A stretch of 42,291 nt of DNA from an uncultured Selenomonadaceae bacterium (GCA_905236725.1 CAJOCT010000005.1:1-42291), one strand, 5' to 3'; counted from the first letter of the stretch, positions 30,843 to 39,414 are shown. Made by a program: numbers and translations. The notes: a model not told the origin generated them from the letters alone.

Positions 30843-32108
30843 TTAATTATCCACACGCTTAATATCCGCGCCGAGACTGACAAGTTTTTGAACGAGATTG
30901 TCATAGCCGCGGTCGATGTGATGAATGTAGCCGATTTGAGTTTCACCCTCCGCAACGAGTCCCGCCAAAACAACTGCCGCGCCCGCACGCAAGTCCGTCG
31001 CTTTAACCTGACAGCCCATAAGTTTTTCCTGACCTTCGACAACTGAAGTGCGTCCCTCAATTTTAATTTTCGCGCCCATTCGCCTGAGTTCGTCAACGTG
31101 CATAAACCGATTTTCAAAAACAGTTTCCGTTACCATGCTCGTGCCTTCCGCAATCGTCAACAGTGCCATAAATTGCGCCTGCATATCCGTCGGAAAGCCG
31201 GGGTAAGGCAAAGTTTTTATATCGACTGCGCGGGGTCTTGAGTTGCAAACTACTCTGATTCCCTCGACGTCTTCGATAACGGTGACACCCGCCTCCTTGA
31301 GTTTCGCAATGACGGGCTTTAAATGTTCGCTGATGGCGTTGGCAATGTAAACATCTCCGCGAGTCATTGCGGCGGCGATCATATAAGTCCCCGCCTCGAT
31401 TCTGTCGGGAATAATCGTATAATCGCGGGCAACAAGTTTTTTCGCGCCCTCAACTTTTATAACATTCGTCCCCGCACCGCGAATATTTGCGCCCATAATA
31501 TTTAAATAGTTTGCGAGGTCGACGATTTCGGGTTCTTGCGCGGGATTTTCGATAATCGTTTGACCTTCCGCCATTGATGCCGCCATTAAAATATTTTCCG
31601 TCGCGCCGACTGAAGGGAAATCAAGATAAATTCTTGCGCCCTTCAAGCCGTTCGGAGCAACTGCGGAAATATCGCCGTGACCGATTGAAATTTGCGCACC
31701 GAGTGCCTCAAAGCCTTTTAAATGCAAATCAATCGGACGGGTACCGATTGCACAGCCGCCGGGCAGTGAAATTTTCGCCTTGCCCAACCTTGCGAGAAGA
31801 GGCCCCATTATCAAAAAAGATGCACGCATTTTTCTTACGAGGTCATAAGGCGCAGTGACATTTTCAATTTTCGTCGCGTCAACAAAGAGCTGATTTTTTT
31901 CTTTATCGTGATGAACTTTCAAGCCGAGAGTTTTTAAAACTTCGCTGATGGTTTTCACGTCGTCCAAGTTCGGCACTTCGTCAAGGCAAGTTTCTTTGTC
32001 TTGCCCGAGAAGAGTCGCCGCAATTATGGGAAGCACCGCATTTTTTGCGCCGCTGATTTTTACCGTTCCGCTTAATCTTTTACCGCCGTTTATAACAAGT
32101 CGTTCCAA
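30843..32108 (-). CDS. murA: UDP-N-acetylglucosamine 1-carboxyvinyltransferase
   Basis: First committed step of peptidoglycan synthesis; transfers enolpyruvate from PEP to UDP-GlcNAc; the target of fosfomycin. 421 residues. Motifs: [20 protein letters not shown] at the N-terminus, [16 protein letters not shown] with the active-site Cys (so the fosfomycin-sensitive type), GVEGIR-like repeats, [17 protein letters not shown], and [15 protein letters not shown]. The start is TTG 32106-32108 with GAGGAT just upstream. It follows the SpoIVB-type peptidase gene by 26 nt and precedes the radical-SAM gene. Confidence 0.97.
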   Translation of the reverse strand: MERLVINGGKRLSGTVKISGAKNAVLPIIAATLLGQDKETCLDEVPNLDDVKTISEVLKTLGLKVHHDKEKNQLFVDATKIENVTAPYDLVRKMRASFLIMGPLLARLGKAKISLPGGCAIGTRPIDLHLKGFEALGAQISIGHGDISAVAPNGLKGARIYLDFPSVGATENILMAASMAEGQTIIENPAQEPEIVDLANYLNIMGANIRGAGTNVIKVEGAKKLVARDYTIIPDRIEAGTYMIAAAMTRGDVYIANAISEHLKPVIAKLKEAGVTVIEDVEGIRVVCNSRPRAVDIKTLPYPGFPTDMQAQFMALLTIAEGTSMVTETVFENRFMHVDELRRMGAKIKIEGRTSVVEGQEKLMGCQVKATDLRAGAAVVLAGLVAEGETQIGYIHHIDRGYDNLVQKLVSLGADIKRVDN

Positions 32109-32134
32109 ATATCCTCAATCCTCCAAGAAGTCAA

Positions 32135-33976
32135 TCAAACTTTGTCCACGTTAATAACAACTTGAATCACGTTGTCGATTATATACCCTGTGTCAACTTT
32201 GCTTTCTTTGGGCGCAGGGGCTTTTTGTCCGGATTTTGCAAGTTTATCCTGAACTTTTTTGGCGCGGGCAATTTCTTTTTTCAGCTCTTTTTCGCTTTTA
32301 GTTTCAAGAGACGCGCCCGGCTCGACAACAAGCTGATTATTTCTGCCGGAATTTAAAAGAGTTTTGATTTTTTCTTCGTAATTTTTTGCGGGAGTATTTT
32401 TTGACGGAGTGATAATACCTGCGGCGGAATTATTTTGCGCAACCTGAACAAGTGCGCCGCCGTGAATGTCCAAAGTCATCGGACCTTCTTTTCTGGTGAG
32501 CGGCACGGTATAAGGAATTACGACAGTTTCATTCGGCTTGCGGTAAGGTTGCAAAGTTACGGTCAAATTAACAGTTTCGCCGGGTTTAACTTTCGGCTTG
32601 TCGGGGACGGCGGAAATTAAAGAGGCAGTTTTTCTTTCAGTTTCCATCGTCATCGTAACATCAATGCCGTAAATATTCGACTCTTCGGTTGTGTTTGAGC
32701 AAACGAGATTTAACGCTTGCAAAAGTTCGATAATTGCAACCTGCCCGACATCGGTGGCGTTATAAAACATATTTTGACGGGAAAGAGTTCCGCCGGAAAC
32801 GACATTGGTTTTTATTCCGAAGTCAACGGTAACCGTGCTTTCTGCAAGAGAATCGGCAGTTTTGGAAAGCGCGGTGTAGGCAATCGACGCACCGAGTTTG
32901 GGAATCAAAGTTTCGTTGTAAGCGATGATTGAATTATAAGTTTCTTCCGTATTGGACGCGGAATCTTTGACGGTGACGGAAATCGGCACGGTTGAGGGAA
33001 ATTTTCCCAAAATACCGGCAATTCCCGCCTCGCGATCCTGGTTAATTCGCCCGATAATATTTCCGACTTTGGCAATTTTAACGCCGTTGCCGTTTTCGCC
33101 GCTGATTGAGCCGACGACGGATGAATCAGTCATGAAAAAATTTACATTGCCGCCGTGACTGAAGGGGTGACCGAAGGCCAAAATTTTTTTGTTGTCAACT
33201 GCGGTAACCGTTCCCGTTGCTCCGACGACAAAATCGCCGCAAACAACCGCAACGCCGACCGGTGCGCCCGGCTCAAGCGTGGCATCGTATTTGACTGTGT
33301 TGTTGTTTCCGGCAGAAGAAAGCGCGAAAAAATTTCTGAAGCCGAGAGGTTTCATTTCTTTTTTCAAAAAACTTAATCCGCTCGAATCAAAGCCGCTGAA
33401 AAAAAGAGCCGATTTTTCTTCGACGTCAGAAGTTTTTTCTTCGTCAGATTTTTCCTCGTCAGATTTTTTTTCTTCGTCAGATTTTTTTTCTTCGTCAGAT
33501 TTTTTTTCCTCGTCAGATTTTTTTTCGTCAGGAACTTCGATAACATTTTTAATGATATTTGCTTTTTCGTCGGGAAGTTCCCAAAGTCTGAGCATATCTT
33601 CAATAGGCGTAATAAAAAAAGTATAAGGACTCATTTCTTTCAGACCGGAGGCAACTGCGCCGACAAGTTTGCCGTTGACGTAAACGGGACTGCCGCTCAT
33701 TCCCTGCAAAATTCCGCCGGTTTTTTCCACGACAGAGCCGGAGGCCTTCGCCATAATCATTTTTGACGAACCCTTGCCGTTTTCGATAAGTCCGATAATA
33801 TCCACGTTAAAAGGCTGTATAATTCCCGAGTTGTCCACAACCGTGTAGGCAACTCCGCTCATCCCGTTTTCGATTTTGTCCAGCGTCATAATTTCCGGCA
33901 TTGCAAAAACCGCTTGCGGAATCATGAAAAAAATCGCCGCCAAAGCCAAAAACAGGTTTTTAAATGAACTTCGCAA
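32135..33976 (-). CDS. SpoIVB-type S55 serine peptidase, secreted
   Basis: About 613 residues. Signal peptide (LFLALAAIFFMIPQAVFAM), then an S55 domain: IENGMSGVAYTVVDNSG, GGILQGMSGSPVYVNGKLVG with the catalytic Ser in GSP, and later KKILAFGHPFSHGG with the expected His-containing motif. Between these lies a low-complexity insert of KKSDEE repeats. The C-terminal third is beta-rich (KVKPGETVNLTVTLQPYRKP) with a Lys-rich helix. SpoIVB processes a sporulation checkpoint in Bacillus; non-sporulating Negativicutes keep relatives of unknown target. The start is taken at TTG 33976 (GGAGTG 6-7 nt upstream); GTG 33985 is an alternative. Confidence 0.87.
   Translation of the reverse strand: MRSSFKNLFLALAAIFFMIPQAVFAMPEIMTLDKIENGMSGVAYTVVDNSGIIQPFNVDIIGLIENGKGSSKMIMAKASGSVVEKTGGILQGMSGSPVYVNGKLVGAVASGLKEMSPYTFFITPIEDMLRLWELPDEKANIIKNVIEVPDEKKSDEEKKSDEEKKSDEEKKSDEEKSDEEKTSDVEEKSALFFSGFDSSGLSFLKKEMKPLGFRNFFALSSAGNNNTVKYDATLEPGAPVGVAVVCGDFVVGATGTVTAVDNKKILAFGHPFSHGGNVNFFMTDSSVVGSISGENGNGVKIAKVGNIIGRINQDREAGIAGILGKFPSTVPISVTVKDSASNTEETYNSIIAYNETLIPKLGASIAYTALSKTADSLAESTVTVDFGIKTNVVSGGTLSRQNMFYNATDVGQVAIIELLQALNLVCSNTTEESNIYGIDVTMTMETERKTASLISAVPDKPKVKPGETVNLTVTLQPYRKPNETVVIPYTVPLTRKEGPMTLDIHGGALVQVAQNNSAAGIITPSKNTPAKNYEEKIKTLLNSGRNNQLVVEPGASLETKSEKELKKEIARAKKVQDKLAKSGQKAPAPKESKVDTGYIIDNVIQVVINVDKV
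33439..33530. repeat. 18-bp in-frame tandem repeat (KKSDEE) in the S55 peptidase gene
   Basis: About five copies of an 18-bp unit of the type TCGTCAGATTTTTTTTCT (plus strand), two shortened or substituted, encode successive DEEKKS units. The copies differ by single T/C changes, so slippage or recombination could change the number without breaking the frame. Confidence 0.85.
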
Positions 33977-34021
33977 ATCATTCACTCCATTCCCGAAGTC
34001 TGCAATAAAAATTTTTAGCGC

Positions 34022-34027
34022 ATTATA
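34022..34027 (-). promoter_or_regulatory. Extended -10 promoter of the S55 peptidase gene
   Basis: TGCTATAAT on the minus strand (TATAAT at 34022-34027 preceded by TGN). The -35 region at 17 nt (TATGAA) is poor, as expected for an extended -10 promoter. It lies between the rlmD-like stop and the S55 start and probably drives S55-murA-radical-SAM. Confidence 0.6.
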
Positions 34028-34070
34028 GCACTTTTCAGATAGACTTCATAGAGTTTGAAAAAAATTTTTT

Positions 34071-35429
34071 TTAATGCCGAATAATTTGCGCGACAGATTC
34101 GATATGCGAACTGTGCGGGAACATATCGACGGGCTGAATTTTTTTTGTTTTGTAACCGAGTTCGGATAAAATTTTTAAATCTCTCGCCAAAGTTGCGGGG
34201 TTGCAGGAAACATAAATAATTTTTGCGGGGTTCATCGCGGCAAAAGTTTCCAAAACTTTTTTTTCGCAACCTGCGCGCGGCGGGTCTGCAACGACAACAT
34301 CGGCAAAAATTTTTTCCGCGTAAAGTTTCGGAATAATTTTCACCGCGTCACCCACGATAAATTCTGCGTTGCGAATTTTATTTTCACGAGCATTTTTTTT
34401 CGCGTCGTTAATCGCCGAGCTGACAATTTCAATTCCGTAAACCTTGTACGCCTTTTGCGCCAAGAAAAGCGAAATTGTCCCCGTGCCGCAATAAGCGTCG
34501 ATAACAATTTCCGTCCCGTGAAGTTCGGCAAAATTCAGCGCGGTTTTATATAAAATTTCCGCCTGCGCCGTGTTCACTTGAAAAAAACTTCGCGCAGAAA
34601 TATTAAACTGCAGATTGCCGATTTTGTCTTTTATCGTCTCCTTGCCGAAAAGAATTTTTGTTTCGCGTCCCAAAATGACGTTATTTTTGTAAGTTTGAAT
34701 ATTTTGCTGAATGGTTGAAACTTCGGGAAGTTCGGAGCGAATGGCGCGGACAATTTTTTTTTCGTCGGGAAGATTTTTTTTCGCCGTGACCAAAACCGCC
34801 ATCAATTCGCCGTTGAAACCGACCCGCCCCATGACGTGCCGCAAAATTCCTTTGTGCCGGTCTTCGTCATAAGCGGGAATTTTAAATTTGTTCGCGATTT
34901 TTTTCACGGCACGCAAAATTTTATCGTTGCCTTCGCGCTGAATCATGCAGGAATCGGTATCAATAATCTTGTGAGAATTTTTTTCGTAACAGCCGATGAT
35001 GATTTCAGAATTTTTTCGACCGACGGGAAATTGCATTTTGTTTCGGTAATGCAAGGGATTTTTCATGCCGAGAGTCGGCAAAATTTCCACGCCGTCAAGT
35101 TTGCCGATTCTTTCAACCGCGTCGATAATTTGTTGACGTTTAATTTCAAGTTGCGCGGGATAATTTAAATGCTGAAGTTGACAGCCTCCGCACTGAAAAT
35201 AAATCGGGCAGAACGGTTGAACTCTCTCCGCACTTTCACGCAAAATTTTTATCAACTTTCCAATCGCGTAATTTTTTTTCACGACCTCAATTTTTGCCAA
35301 AACTTTTTCAGTCGGCAAGGCGTTTTCGATAAAAATTGTAAAATCTTCAAGTCGCCCGACACCTTCGCCACTTGAGCCGAGTCCGAAAATTTCCACTTCA
35401 TAAATTTTGTTCAATTCAACAGGTTGCAT
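34071..35429 (-). CDS. 23S rRNA (uracil-5-)-methyltransferase, RumA/RlmD/RlmCD type
   Basis: 452 residues. An N-terminal TRAM domain (VELNKIYEVEIFGLGSSGEG) is followed by the 4Fe-4S cysteines CPIYFQCGGCQLQHL and a central RNA-binding region. The C-terminal SAM domain has VIDAYCGTGTISLFLAQ, VVADPPRAGCEKKVLE and YVSCNPATLARDLKIL (catalytic Cys), plus QPVDMFPHSSHIESV. Firmicute members methylate U747 and/or U1939 of 23S rRNA; which one cannot be decided here. The start is ATG 35429 (MQPVEL) with GGAG upstream; earlier in-frame ATGs at 35465 and 35441 lie in terminator or Shine-Dalgarno sequence. Confidence 0.93.
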   Translation of the reverse strand: MQPVELNKIYEVEIFGLGSSGEGVGRLEDFTIFIENALPTEKVLAKIEVVKKNYAIGKLIKILRESAERVQPFCPIYFQCGGCQLQHLNYPAQLEIKRQQIIDAVERIGKLDGVEILPTLGMKNPLHYRNKMQFPVGRKNSEIIIGCYEKNSHKIIDTDSCMIQREGNDKILRAVKKIANKFKIPAYDEDRHKGILRHVMGRVGFNGELMAVLVTAKKNLPDEKKIVRAIRSELPEVSTIQQNIQTYKNNVILGRETKILFGKETIKDKIGNLQFNISARSFFQVNTAQAEILYKTALNFAELHGTEIVIDAYCGTGTISLFLAQKAYKVYGIEIVSSAINDAKKNARENKIRNAEFIVGDAVKIIPKLYAEKIFADVVVADPPRAGCEKKVLETFAAMNPAKIIYVSCNPATLARDLKILSELGYKTKKIQPVDMFPHSSHIESVAQIIRH

Positions 35430-35450
35430 AAAAAACATCTCCATAAAGTA

Positions 35451-35487
35451 AAAAAAGCCCGTCAAAAATTTTTTGAAGAGCTTTTTT
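35451..35487 (-). terminator. Terminator between HAD gene and rlmD-like gene
   Basis: On the minus strand AAAAAAGCTCTTCAAAAA pairs with TTTTTGACGGGCTTTTTT with one mismatch and one G-U pair, giving a long A/T-rich stem ending in a T run. It reads on the HAD transcript; the plus-strand form has a T6 tail too. Confidence 0.65.
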
Positions 35488-35507
35488 GTTCGTTGAAAAA
35501 AAATATT

Positions 35508-36584
35508 TTAATTCTCGCGCTTTACGTTATCGCCGTAAATTGTTTTCCAATCGTTTTTCATTGAAATTGTATTGTAACCGCGTTTTTCGGCGAAAATTTT
35601 TTCTTTTTCCGCGCGTTCGGGTTTACCAAGTTCGCGTTCGGTATCGTCGCACAAAACATAAAAAGCCTCACTGCGATATTTATTTTCTTGCAAAGTGTAT
35701 TCAAACATCGAAGTATCGCCGGAAGAATTTCCGAACGCCAAAACAGGTTTTTTGCCGATTTGATTTATTATCGAGAAAATTTTCATGGTCTTTGCGTTAT
35801 TTTGGAGGGGCTCGCCGGAAATGACGATTTTTTCTTTGCGACGGTCAAAAAAATGATCTCCGGGCTTATCTTTGCCCATTTTTGTCGAAGTGTAGACAAA
35901 ATCCGACGCGATAATTCTGTCGTATTGAATCGGCAAAATATCGCCGACGAGTTCGCGCGTCGTGCTGACACCGCAAGCCGTATCGACGTAAACTGCAAAG
36001 CCGTTGTTGCTCAAATAAGAAATTATTTCGACCATCGGCAAATAAAAAGCCTCACCGCGCTTTAAATTCGTCAAGCCGGTTTCATTCGTCTGCATAAAAT
36101 TTCTGACATAAGCGCGATATTCTTCATCAGTCATGCCCGCGTACGCTTTCGTCAAATAGCTGATGTATTTTTCGTTTTCGGCGTCGGACCAACCGGTTTT
36201 GTTGTAAACTTTCGGCTTGATTTTTTTTGCAAAGTTGACCATATCTTTCGGCGTGTTAAAATTTTTGTCTTCCAATGCGCGATAAAGAAACATTGCCTCT
36301 TGAAAGTAAATCGGGGCGGTTTCGCAATAAAAGGTCCCGTCCATGTCGAAAGTCGCGATTCTGTCTTCGGGCGGAATAAAATTTTTGCTTATCGGATTTG
36401 TAACATCTTCGACAAAATCGACAATTTTTTTCAAAGTCGGCGAATTTTCATTCCAATATTTAAAATCGCTTGCCGTTTCAACTTTGATTGCGGAAATTTC
36501 CTCACGAGTTGCGGCATCGGAAATTGAAAAACTTCCGAGAGAAAAAATTCCCGCCAAAATCGCCGCCAAAATTTTTTTCTTCAC
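35508..36584 (-). CDS. Exported HAD-superfamily phosphatase
   Basis: 358 residues from GTG 36582-36584 (GGAGGG upstream). The signal peptide (ILAAILAGIFSLGSFSISDA) predicts export. The HAD core has RIATFDMDGTFYCETAP (DxD nucleophile motif I) near residue 79, VYVDTACGVS in the motif II region, a lysine in STKMGKDKPGDH (motif III) and VLAFGNSSGDTSMFEY (motif IV, GNSxxD). The cap region lies between motifs I and II. It resembles phosphoserine phosphatase-like HAD proteins; substrate unknown. Own promoter upstream and terminator downstream, so monocistronic. Confidence 0.88.
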   Translation of the reverse strand: MKKKILAAILAGIFSLGSFSISDAATREEISAIKVETASDFKYWNENSPTLKKIVDFVEDVTNPISKNFIPPEDRIATFDMDGTFYCETAPIYFQEAMFLYRALEDKNFNTPKDMVNFAKKIKPKVYNKTGWSDAENEKYISYLTKAYAGMTDEEYRAYVRNFMQTNETGLTNLKRGEAFYLPMVEIISYLSNNGFAVYVDTACGVSTTRELVGDILPIQYDRIIASDFVYTSTKMGKDKPGDHFFDRRKEKIVISGEPLQNNAKTMKIFSIINQIGKKPVLAFGNSSGDTSMFEYTLQENKYRSEAFYVLCDDTERELGKPERAEKEKIFAEKRGYNTISMKNDWKTIYGDNVKREN

Positions 36585-36610
36585 AAAAATCCCTCCAAAA
36601 AATTTTTGCC

Positions 36611-36616
36611 ATTATA
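36611..36616 (-). promoter_or_regulatory. Extended -10 promoter of the HAD phosphatase gene
   Basis: TGTTATAAT on the minus strand with TATAAT at 36611-36616. The -35 region (TTTTGT at 17 nt) lies inside the terminator stem of the upstream RTX protease gene, so terminator and promoter overlap. Confidence 0.55.
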
Positions 36617-36620
36617 ACAT

Positions 36621-36656
36621 AAAAAAATCTCCGACAAAATTTTTTTTGCCGAAGAT
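36621..36656 (-). terminator. Terminator of the RTX protease gene
   Basis: Minus strand: ATCTTCGGCAAAA and TTTTGTCGGAGAT form a 13-bp stem with two G-U pairs, followed by a T run (from 36621-36627). Confidence 0.8.
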
Positions 36657-36684
36657 AATTTTTTTTAATCTGCGAAAAAAATTT

Positions 36685-38694
36685 TTATTTTGCATAAGCG
36701 ATTAAATTTTCTTGCGTCAAGGTGTCGAAGTTTTGAGCGGTTAAAAAATTTTTTCCGAGAGAATCTATTGTAATTTCGTGAGTGATATAAATCCATTCGT
36801 CCGAGTCGTGATTATTAAAAGTCAAGTCAACATTATCGTCAAGCAAAGGCAAATTGTATTCGGCAAAATTTTTATTCGCCGTTTGCGCGTAATATGTAAC
36901 CGAGCCGCTTGAATCTTCAACCGTGATATTTTTGTCTTTGCCTTTTTTCACTGTAAGGGAACCGTTGCCGATTGAAAAAACGAAATCATCACCGCTGTAA
37001 TAAGTGCCTTTTACGGAGCCGGAGGAAAGATAAATTTTGTCCGCGCCTTCCGTGTAATCGGTGACAATATCGTTGCCCGTGCTTTTTGCGTAAACGAAAA
37101 CATCTGCGCCCTTGCCGCCGGTCAAAGTATCGTTGCCTGCGCCGCCGTTCAAAGTATCTTTTCCCGAACCGCCCGAGATAAAATCATTGCCCTTGCCGCC
37201 TTCCAAATAATCGTTACCGCTTGCGCCGTAAATTCTGTCATTGCCGCCACCGCCGCGAACAGTATCTTTGCCCGTTCCGCCCGTCAAAGTCGCGGGAGCA
37301 GAAAAAGAACTGATGAAGGATATAAAATCATTTCCCGTTCCGCCGTTTATGTATTTTCCGCCGACCGCGTAAATGGTATCGCTACCCGAGCCGCCGTTTA
37401 TGGTGTTGCTGAAAGACGAAGATTTATGAACGCCGCCTCTTACGCTGATGAAATCCGCGCCCGCGCCGCCGTCAATTTTTGAATTCCAGAAAAGACCTTT
37501 GACGGTGTCATTGCCGTTGCCCGCCTTGACTGTCGCATAATAATTGTCCGTGCCGTAAACCGAATCATCGCCGGCCCCCGCGTTTATTGAGGAATTATTT
37601 CCGCCGTCGTTGTGAATGGTGTCATTGTAAGCCGTGCCGCTGACGATTGTATTTTTGCTTGTGTTGGAGATAATATTACCGGTTCTGACGGTGATTTCTT
37701 CTGTTGCGCTCTGTTTTGCGAGGTAGTGCAAGAACATATAACCGCCCGCGTAATCGGGAGCATCTACGCCCGACACTTCATCATAACTGTCGGAAAAGTC
37801 AAGCGATTGTTTCAACAAAGACGCATTACCCGCCAAAGTTGTAATATCTTCGCTTCTTTCGTCGTCGATGCCGTGAGTAAGTTCCGCCATTCCTTCGGAA
37901 ATCATTGTGGGCAATTCGGCAAAATAATCAATATTCGCCGCCATAACCGCGTGAGTCATCTCGTGGGCAAGAGTTCTGTCGAGATAACCGGCAACCATGT
38001 CGATTGTCGAGCCGTTCGGGTCGGAAGTATTCACGTTGTTGTAATAGTACATATTTATCGTCAAGTCTAAATCGTCTGAAAGTCCGGTTTCCGCGTTGTA
38101 CCAATAGCCCGTTGTTGCAAGGACGCTGTTGCTTTCGTTGACAAAGCCGGTGTGAATAGTTTTTACGGTAGATTCAGAATTTGAGCCGAAACCGTAATTG
38201 CTTCCGTAACTTGACTCAATCAAATCAAGACTGCCGCTCGCCCACCAAGTATAAAGACCGCGCCACATAAATTTTTGCTTATCCGATAAACTGCTGAAAC
38301 TTGTGGCGGTGTAATGAGACTTTTTATTGTAGGTCGTCAGCGTTCCAAGTTTAAATGTTACGTCGTTTGTGGTGAAGGAATTGCCGCTGAATTTTTTGAT
38401 GCTGCCGCTTTCGGGAACAATACTTTCGGCGGTTTTTGCAACAGAGCCGCCCATATCCGAGCCGGTAAGTGCGCCCGTGTCCGCATTTTCCAAGATAATT
38501 CCGCATTTTTCTTCAAGAAATTCCGTCGCACTTTTTGCATTTCGGCAATCTTGAACCATTTGATCTACAACGTCTTGAGCACTGCTGAAATTTGAACAAG
38601 CCCGCACAGCCTCATCAATCGCCGCAGTTCCTCTTTCGCTTGTATCGTCCAAAGACTTCATAAAACTTTGAATTACGTCTTTTTGAGTTGACAT
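36685..38694 (-). CDS. Secreted RTX metalloprotease (HExxH)
   Basis: 669 residues from ATG 38694 (GGGAGG upstream); no classical signal peptide. An N-terminal helical segment (STQKDVIQSFMKSLDDTSER) of about 100 residues comes first. A metallopeptidase domain has LAHEMTHAVMAAN near residue 244 and a downstream glutamate in ISEGMAELTHG, a gluzincin-like HExxH...E arrangement. RTX beta-roll repeats cover about residues 345-560 (GGAGADFISVRGG, GGSGSDTIYAVGG, GGKGNDFISGGSGKDTLNGG), then a post-repeat domain. The C-terminus AQNFDTLTQENLIAYAK matches the tail of the RTX protein at 12852-14315. Type I export is inferred. No inhibitor or exporter genes adjoin it. Confidence 0.88.
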   Translation of the reverse strand: MSTQKDVIQSFMKSLDDTSERGTAAIDEAVRACSNFSSAQDVVDQMVQDCRNAKSATEFLEEKCGIILENADTGALTGSDMGGSVAKTAESIVPESGSIKKFSGNSFTTNDVTFKLGTLTTYNKKSHYTATSFSSLSDKQKFMWRGLYTWWASGSLDLIESSYGSNYGFGSNSESTVKTIHTGFVNESNSVLATTGYWYNAETGLSDDLDLTINMYYYNNVNTSDPNGSTIDMVAGYLDRTLAHEMTHAVMAANIDYFAELPTMISEGMAELTHGIDDERSEDITTLAGNASLLKQSLDFSDSYDEVSGVDAPDYAGGYMFLHYLAKQSATEEITVRTGNIISNTSKNTIVSGTAYNDTIHNDGGNNSSINAGAGDDSVYGTDNYYATVKAGNGNDTVKGLFWNSKIDGGAGADFISVRGGVHKSSSFSNTINGGSGSDTIYAVGGKYINGGTGNDFISFISSFSAPATLTGGTGKDTVRGGGGNDRIYGASGNDYLEGGKGNDFISGGSGKDTLNGGAGNDTLTGGKGADVFVYAKSTGNDIVTDYTEGADKIYLSSGSVKGTYYSGDDFVFSIGNGSLTVKKGKDKNITVEDSSGSVTYYAQTANKNFAEYNLPLLDDNVDLTFNNHDSDEWIYITHEITIDSLGKNFLTAQNFDTLTQENLIAYAK

Positions 38695-38737
38695 GATTAA
38701 CCTCCCTTTCAAAAAAAATCTTTTCATTTCATAAAAA

Positions 38738-38766
38738 AATATATCAAAAAATTTTTTTCGAGGCAA
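38738..38766 (-). promoter_or_regulatory. Promoter of the RTX protease gene
   Basis: Minus strand: -35 TTGCCT (38761-38766), 17-nt A/T-rich spacer, -10 TATATT (38738-38743), about 45 nt before the ATG. Confidence 0.55.
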
Positions 38767-38819
38767 ATTTTCTAATGAATTTTTAATAATTCTCTAAGAT
38801 TTCTTTAAAAAAAAATTTC

Positions 38820-39009
38820 GTTAAAGACTTTGGAAAACTTAATAAAGACGCCACAGTCAAAGAGGGAACCTCACCAATTTCCTCAAAAAAATTTTTTAAG
38901 ACGACCACCAACCGTCTGAAGGGAGGTTTTAATCGGAAGGATTGAGATGAGCATAAATTTTCAAATCTGACGGGACGAAGGAAATTTTTCAAGCCTTCGT
39001 CCTTTTTGT
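38820..39009 (+). ncRNA. Possible structured non-coding RNA, 404-bp gene-free stretch
   Basis: The gap 38695-39098 carries the RTX promoter on the left and the rpsT promoter on the right. Between them is a G/C-richer block with several local hairpins: GACTTTGG/CCACAGTC (38826-38857, one mismatch), GAGG-GAA-CCTC (38862-38872), and GACG/CGTC (around 38900-38917). It ends in a strong terminator at 38973-39009. A plus-strand frame reads through part of it (VKEGTSPISSKKFFKTTT) but has no start codon. A transcript of about 190 nt ending at the terminator is inferred; no Rfam family is recognised, and no convincing promoter is seen. Confidence 0.35.
38973..39009 (+). terminator. Strong intrinsic terminator upstream of rpsT
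   Basis: GGACGAAGG (38973-38981) pairs perfectly with CCTTCGTCC (38994-39002) and is followed by TTTTTGTTT. No protein gene ends upstream on the plus strand, so it should terminate an untranslated RNA. Confidence 0.85.
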
Positions 39010-39029
39010 TTGCCGAAAACTTTTTTTTC

Positions 39030-39058
39030 TTGCATTTTTGCCCGCGCTGTGCTAAACT
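39030..39058 (+). promoter_or_regulatory. Promoter of rpsT
   Basis: -35 TTGCAT (39030-39035), 17-nt spacer, -10 TAAACT (39053-39058), 40 nt before the rpsT start. Confidence 0.65.
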
Positions 39059-39098
39059 TCCTGCGCTGTAAGGAAATTTATTTATGGGGGTGTCGATT

Positions 39099-39365
39099 TT
39101 GCCGAACATCAAAGCATCAGTGAAAAGCGTAAAAAAAGATGCGAAACGTCGCGCACGCAATGTATTTGAAAAGGATCGCTTCAAAAAAGCTCAAAAACAA
39201 GTGCTTGCCGCGATTGCTTCGGGAGACGCGGAAAAAGCCAAAGAACTTTTGCCCGCAGCTCATAAAGCGATAGATCAAGCGGCGGCGAACAATACAATTC
39301 ACAAGAACAACGCCGCTCGCAAAAAATCTAAGTTGACTTTGAAAGTCAATGCGCTTTCCGCATAA
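39099..39365 (+). CDS. rpsT: 30S ribosomal protein bS20
   Basis: 88 residues, normal for S20; binds 16S rRNA early in 30S assembly. Motifs: PNIKASVKSVKKDAKRRARN, a long basic helical bundle, and IHKNNAARKKSKLTLKVNAL at the C-terminus. The start is the TTG at 39099 (giving the standard MPNIK N-terminus), with GGGGTG 6-7 nt upstream; the upstream ATG 39084 would add MGVSI and bury the Shine-Dalgarno. A UUG start for S20 is also seen in E. coli. Monocistronic with its own promoter and terminator. Confidence 0.97.
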   Translation: MPNIKASVKSVKKDAKRRARNVFEKDRFKKAQKQVLAAIASGDAEKAKELLPAAHKAIDQAAANNTIHKNNAARKKSKLTLKVNALSA

Positions 39366-39379
39366 GATTAAAAAAAGTT

Positions 39380-39414
39380 GCCGCCACGGTTAAAAGTGGC
39401 GGCTTTATTTTTTT
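39380..39414 (+). terminator. Terminator of rpsT
   Basis: GCCGCCAC (39380-39387) pairs perfectly with GTGGCGGC (39396-39403), 8-nt loop, followed by TTTATTTTTTTT. The 113 nt from here to the next gene show nothing recognisable. Confidence 0.92.

Noticed and set aside
33189..33626. Plus-strand Ser/Asp/Phe repeat protein frame
   Set aside because: It is the complement of the 18-bp KKSDEE repeat within the S55 peptidase gene.
37000..37620. Regularly spaced repeats resembling a CRISPR-like or VNTR array
   Set aside because: These are the degenerate codons of RTX nonapeptides (GGxGxDxxx); repeats are imperfect, in frame and without spacers. The same holds for 13800-13950.
38790..38948. Plus-strand peptide frame (VKEGTSPISSKKFFKTTT region) in the same gap
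   Set aside because: About 50 codons open but with no ATG, GTG or TTG start after the preceding stop; kept only as an alternative to the ncRNA reading.
38783..39184. Long minus-strand open frame of 133 codons crossing the gap before rpsT
   Set aside because: It runs antisense through the rpsT promoter and gene start and the strong terminator, has no ribosome binding site and low-complexity Phe/Lys/Ser composition; it is explained by the structured intergenic block.
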